From PALSA-693 sp963729695 (GTDB lineage Bacteria > Actinomycetota > Acidimicrobiia > Acidimicrobiales > Palsa-688): 64,000 nucleotides of DNA. The stretch lies in contig CAVSOT010000007.1 of NCBI GenBank assembly GCA_963729695.1, forward strand, positions 806,001-870,000, in the 5' to 3' direction. Below are positions 61,657 through 64,000 of the stretch, piece after piece. Within the stretch, counting starts at the first letter, position 1. Each line of letters begins with the position of its first letter. Both the position numbers and the translations under genes were made by a program. The notes beneath the pieces were generated by a model that saw only the letters and a list, made by a program, of their open reading frames with translations, had not been told where the DNA came from and ran no database searches.

Positions 61657-63705
61657 TCACGCCTCGAGCTGCGAGCCCAACACCTCGGGATCGGACGTCG
61701 GCGCCTGGCACGTGTAGTTACGGCAGACGAAAGCCCGATCGGCCGCTTCGGGGCCCGTCCGGCCTTCCCACAGCGGTGACGGGAACGATTCGCCCCACGC
61801 CAATACCGCCGCCGGCAGGTACCGCCCGCGCACCACCCCGAGCAGGTCCGGCCGGTCGCCCGTGACCACGATCTCGGTGACGCCTTCGCGGTCCAGGTCC
61901 TCGGCCGCGACCAGCCCGGTGACCGCAATCGGGGCGACCGCCGCCGTCGGAGCGAAGGCGGTGATCACCGCCTGACCAGCACTCCGGTACCGAGCGGTGC
62001 CGGTCAGTTCCGCCAGGCGGAAAAGAGCGCCCGCGGCCACAGAGTTGGCCGACGGTACCGCTCCGTCCTGGGTGTCGATCGGTCTGGCGATAAGGCTTTC
62101 GGCGTCGTCACCGGTTGTAAGGAAGGCGCCTGACTCGGGGTCGGTGAACAGGTCCAGCAAGGCGTTGGCGGCGGAGCTCGCCTCCTGTACCCACTGCGCC
62201 CGACCCGTCGCCTCGTACAGCCGGGTGAACGCCTCGACGAGCCAGGCGTGGTCTGCGGCGTAGGCCAGGTGGCGGGCGCGACCGTCAACGGCTGGCGCGC
62301 CGATCCCTGCCGCGCCAGGGTGGTGCGAATCCTGTATTGGCCCGGTTGCCGCCGCCTGCCAGCTGCGTAGCCACCTACCGTCAGCCGGGCGCCGCAGGGC
62401 CTCGAGCAGGAAGGCTGCGATGCTCTCACCGGCTGCGACCCAATCAGGTCGGTCGAGAGCGGCGCCGGCCTCGGCGAGAGCGGCCACGGCCATGGCGTTC
62501 CATTCGGTGAGCACTTTGTCGTCGAGGCCCGGGCGAACCCGAGACTCCCGGCGGGCGAAGAGCGCCTGCCGGCCCCGTTCCACCTCCGGAGGCCGAAACA
62601 GCTGATCGTGAAGGGGACGGCGCAAGATGTTGCGACCTTCCCAGTTGCCCGCCTTGGTGGCGCCGTACCAGGCCACCGCATCCGGCCCGGCTACCTCCAG
62701 CATCTCGCGCTCGTCCCAGACGTAGAACCGCCCCTCCTCCCCCTCGCTGTCGGCGTCCTCGGCCGAGGCCAGGGCTCCCGCCGGCAAGCGGATGGGAGGC
62801 CGGAGAAGGTAGTCGAGGGTCTCGGTGACGACCTGCCGGTAGCGGTCCCAGCCCGTCAGCTGCCAGGCGTGGAGGTACACTCGGGCGAGCAGGGCATTGT
62901 CGTAGAGCATCTTCTCGAAGTGGGGGACGAGCCACTGCCGGTCGGTGGAATACCGGGCGAAACCACCACCCAGGTGGTCGTAGATGCCTCCGGCGGCCAT
63001 GGCGTCGAGGGTCAGCGTGACCGCGTCCTTCACGTCGGCCCGTCGAGTGCGGACCGCCGCGACCAGGAGGAGCTCGAGCATGGTCGGCTGGGGGAACTTC
63101 GGGGCTCGACCAAACCCACCCCACTCCGGGTCTACCCGCGACACCAGGGCGTCCGCCGCGGCCTCGAGCGGCTCGCTGCCGTGGTTGCGGTGGTCGCTCC
63201 CATGCTCTCCCAGGTCGGGTAGGCCGGTACCTGACCGGACGGACTCGACCAGGTGGGCAGCCGCTTCGTCGATGTCGCCCCGCCGCTCCCGCCACAGTTG
63301 ACTGACCTGCCCGAGCAGCTCGACGAAGCGCCCTCTCGGGAAATACGTGCCGCCCAGGAACGGCCGGCCGTCGGGCATGAGGAACACGGTCATGGGCCAG
63401 CCGCCTCCGCCGGTCACCGCCTGGACCGCGGCCATATAGATGGCGTCGACGTCCGGCCGTTCCTCCCGGTCGACCTTGACGCAGACGAACCCGGCGTTCA
63501 TCACCGCCGCGGTGGCGGCATCCTCGAAGGACTCATGGGCCATCACGTGACACCAGTGGCAGGCGCTGTAGCCGATCGAGAGGAGAATGGGGACGTCCCG
63601 AAGCTTCGCCGCCGCGAAGGCGTCGGGTCCCCACGCATACCAGTCGACCGGGTTGGCCGCGTGCTGGCGCAGGTACGGGCTGGTCTCTTCGCCCAGTCGG
63701 TTCAT
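61657..63705 (-). CDS. Thioredoxin-domain DUF255 protein (YyaL/SSP411 family)
   Basis: A 682-residue protein. The N-terminal DUF255 thioredoxin-like domain has ETSPYLRQHAANPVDWYAWG, SIGYSACHWCHVMAHESFED (CHWC in place of CxxC) and VDREERPDVDAIYM. The (alpha/alpha)6 barrel follows: GGIYDHLGGGFARYSTDRQW, FEKMLYDNALLARVYLHAWQ, and VLTEWNAMAVAALAEAGAAL. The C-terminal part ends in a Cys pair, FVCRNYTCQAPTSDP. The family resembles N-acyl-glucosamine epimerases with a redox head, but its reaction is not settled. Length is normal. Confidence 0.9.
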   Translation of the reverse strand: MNRLGEETSPYLRQHAANPVDWYAWGPDAFAAAKLRDVPILLSIGYSACHWCHVMAHESFEDAATAAVMNAGFVCVKVDREERPDVDAIYMAAVQAVTGGGGWPMTVFLMPDGRPFLGGTYFPRGRFVELLGQVSQLWRERRGDIDEAAAHLVESVRSGTGLPDLGEHGSDHRNHGSEPLEAAADALVSRVDPEWGGFGRAPKFPQPTMLELLLVAAVRTRRADVKDAVTLTLDAMAAGGIYDHLGGGFARYSTDRQWLVPHFEKMLYDNALLARVYLHAWQLTGWDRYRQVVTETLDYLLRPPIRLPAGALASAEDADSEGEEGRFYVWDEREMLEVAGPDAVAWYGATKAGNWEGRNILRRPLHDQLFRPPEVERGRQALFARRESRVRPGLDDKVLTEWNAMAVAALAEAGAALDRPDWVAAGESIAAFLLEALRRPADGRWLRSWQAAATGPIQDSHHPGAAGIGAPAVDGRARHLAYAADHAWLVEAFTRLYEATGRAQWVQEASSAANALLDLFTDPESGAFLTTGDDAESLIARPIDTQDGAVPSANSVAAGALFRLAELTGTARYRSAGQAVITAFAPTAAVAPIAVTGLVAAEDLDREGVTEIVVTGDRPDLLGVVRGRYLPAAVLAWGESFPSPLWEGRTGPEAADRAFVCRNYTCQAPTSDPEVLGSQLEA

Positions 63706-63738
63706 GGCGCCAGGCTACGGCGGTCCTGTGGGGCGTCC

Positions 63739-64000
63739 TCACCCGGCCGTGGCGGAGAGGTGGGCCAACAGGGCCGGGGCGACCTCGACCGGGTAGGCGG
63801 ACGGTAGCCAGTGGGTGGCCTCGTCAATAGGAACGAATCGAAACGGCCCGACCACGTGTCGCCCGCAACGCTCCGCAGCCACCCTGGTGATGAATCGATC
63901 TCCCCGGCCCCAAAGGTAGAGGGTCGGGACGGTGACGGGCTCCGCTCGCTCGCCCCGTTGCAGCGGAAGGGCTCGGTACCAGTTGAGCGCGCCGACTATG
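63739..64000 (-). CDS. Alpha/beta hydrolase, C-terminal part (runs off the window)
   Basis: The frame from the window edge to TGA at 63739-63741 gives about 86 residues, beginning VGALNWYRALPLQRGE. It includes VPTLYLWGRGDRFITRVAAE (late strand with acid Asp) and FRFVPIDEATHWLPSAYPVE with a catalytic His (THW). This matches the end of epoxide hydrolase/haloalkane dehalogenase-like proteins. The N-terminal part with the nucleophile is outside the window. Confidence 0.8.
   Translation of the reverse strand, partial: IVGALNWYRALPLQRGERAEPVTVPTLYLWGRGDRFITRVAAERCGRHVVGPFRFVPIDEATHWLPSAYPVEVAPALLAHLSATAG

Overview
The window comes from a GC-rich actinobacterium. Supporting signs are F420-dependent oxidoreductases (LLM and PPOX types), a proteasome activator of the Bpa type, a MhuD-like haem-degrading domain, long polymerase III alpha and isoleucyl-tRNA synthetase genes, and GTG starts. 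A member of Acidimicrobiia is my best guess, but nothing here settles the class. No rRNA, tRNA, insertion sequence or CRISPR array was found.

Region 1 (about 1-20.2 kb) is an accessory catabolic region, visibly less GC-rich than the rest. It encodes a VOC protein, two alpha/beta hydrolases, an NTF2-like protein, an amidohydrolase, a Baeyer-Villiger-type monooxygenase, a P450, two phytanoyl-CoA-dioxygenase-like proteins, two LLM oxidoreductases, two acyl-CoA dehydrogenase genes (one a double-domain fusion) and an HpcH/HpaI aldolase. The set suggests oxidation and ring or chain cleavage of a hydrophobic substrate. Hydrolase, LLM and PhyH genes occur twice, the LLM/PhyH pair as an inverted divergent duplicate. 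The region ends with a UGSC-family protein whose in-frame TGA sits in an Ala-TGA-Gly-Ser-Cys context with a SECIS-like hairpin 9 nt downstream, so a selenoprotein is likely.

Region 2 (20.4-26.6 kb) is housekeeping: a small membrane protein, ileS (minus strand), then a DksA-like zinc-finger protein, lspA and rluD. Between rluD and the cobalamin genes lie three tandem AT-rich hairpins and a GC-rich repeat tract.

Region 3 (27.3-36.8 kb) is a tightly overlapped cobalamin operon on the minus strand (cobB, cobI, a 45-codon ORF, cobM, cbiD, cobL, cbiG-cobJ, ferredoxin-MhuD fusion, cobH) with a divergent cbiX. CbiD, CbiG and CbiX point to the early-cobalt route. Unusual points are an RHH domain fused to CobI and a ferredoxin fused to a haem-degrading domain.

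Region 4 (36.8-42.5 kb) has an Rrf2 regulator, an alkaline-phosphatase-fold hydrolase coupled to bpa, acetyltransferases, an unknown protein and a secreted trypsin-fold protease.

Region 5 (42.7-52.0 kb) is the best candidate for an undescribed system. It holds a 29-residue peptide with a CYCH motif and a strong ribosome site, a perfect 12-bp-arm hairpin, a PqqD-like/HExxH M50-type membrane protease, a STAND-like TPR protein, an S8 protease with nine SPVYA repeats, a TPR-CHAT protease, a 156-residue protein and an ECF sigma factor. I read it as a peptide-plus-proteases locus, RiPP-like or conflict-related.

Region 6 (52.3-64 kb) contains DUF427, LLM and PPOX proteins, a tyrosine phosphatase, dnaE, several unknowns, a CGNR regulator behind a large palindrome, a DUF255 thioredoxin-domain protein and a truncated hydrolase at the edge.

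Many genes are broken by single-base shifts, several in homopolymer runs. Sequencing indels are at least as likely as gene decay, and this should be kept in mind for every interrupted gene.
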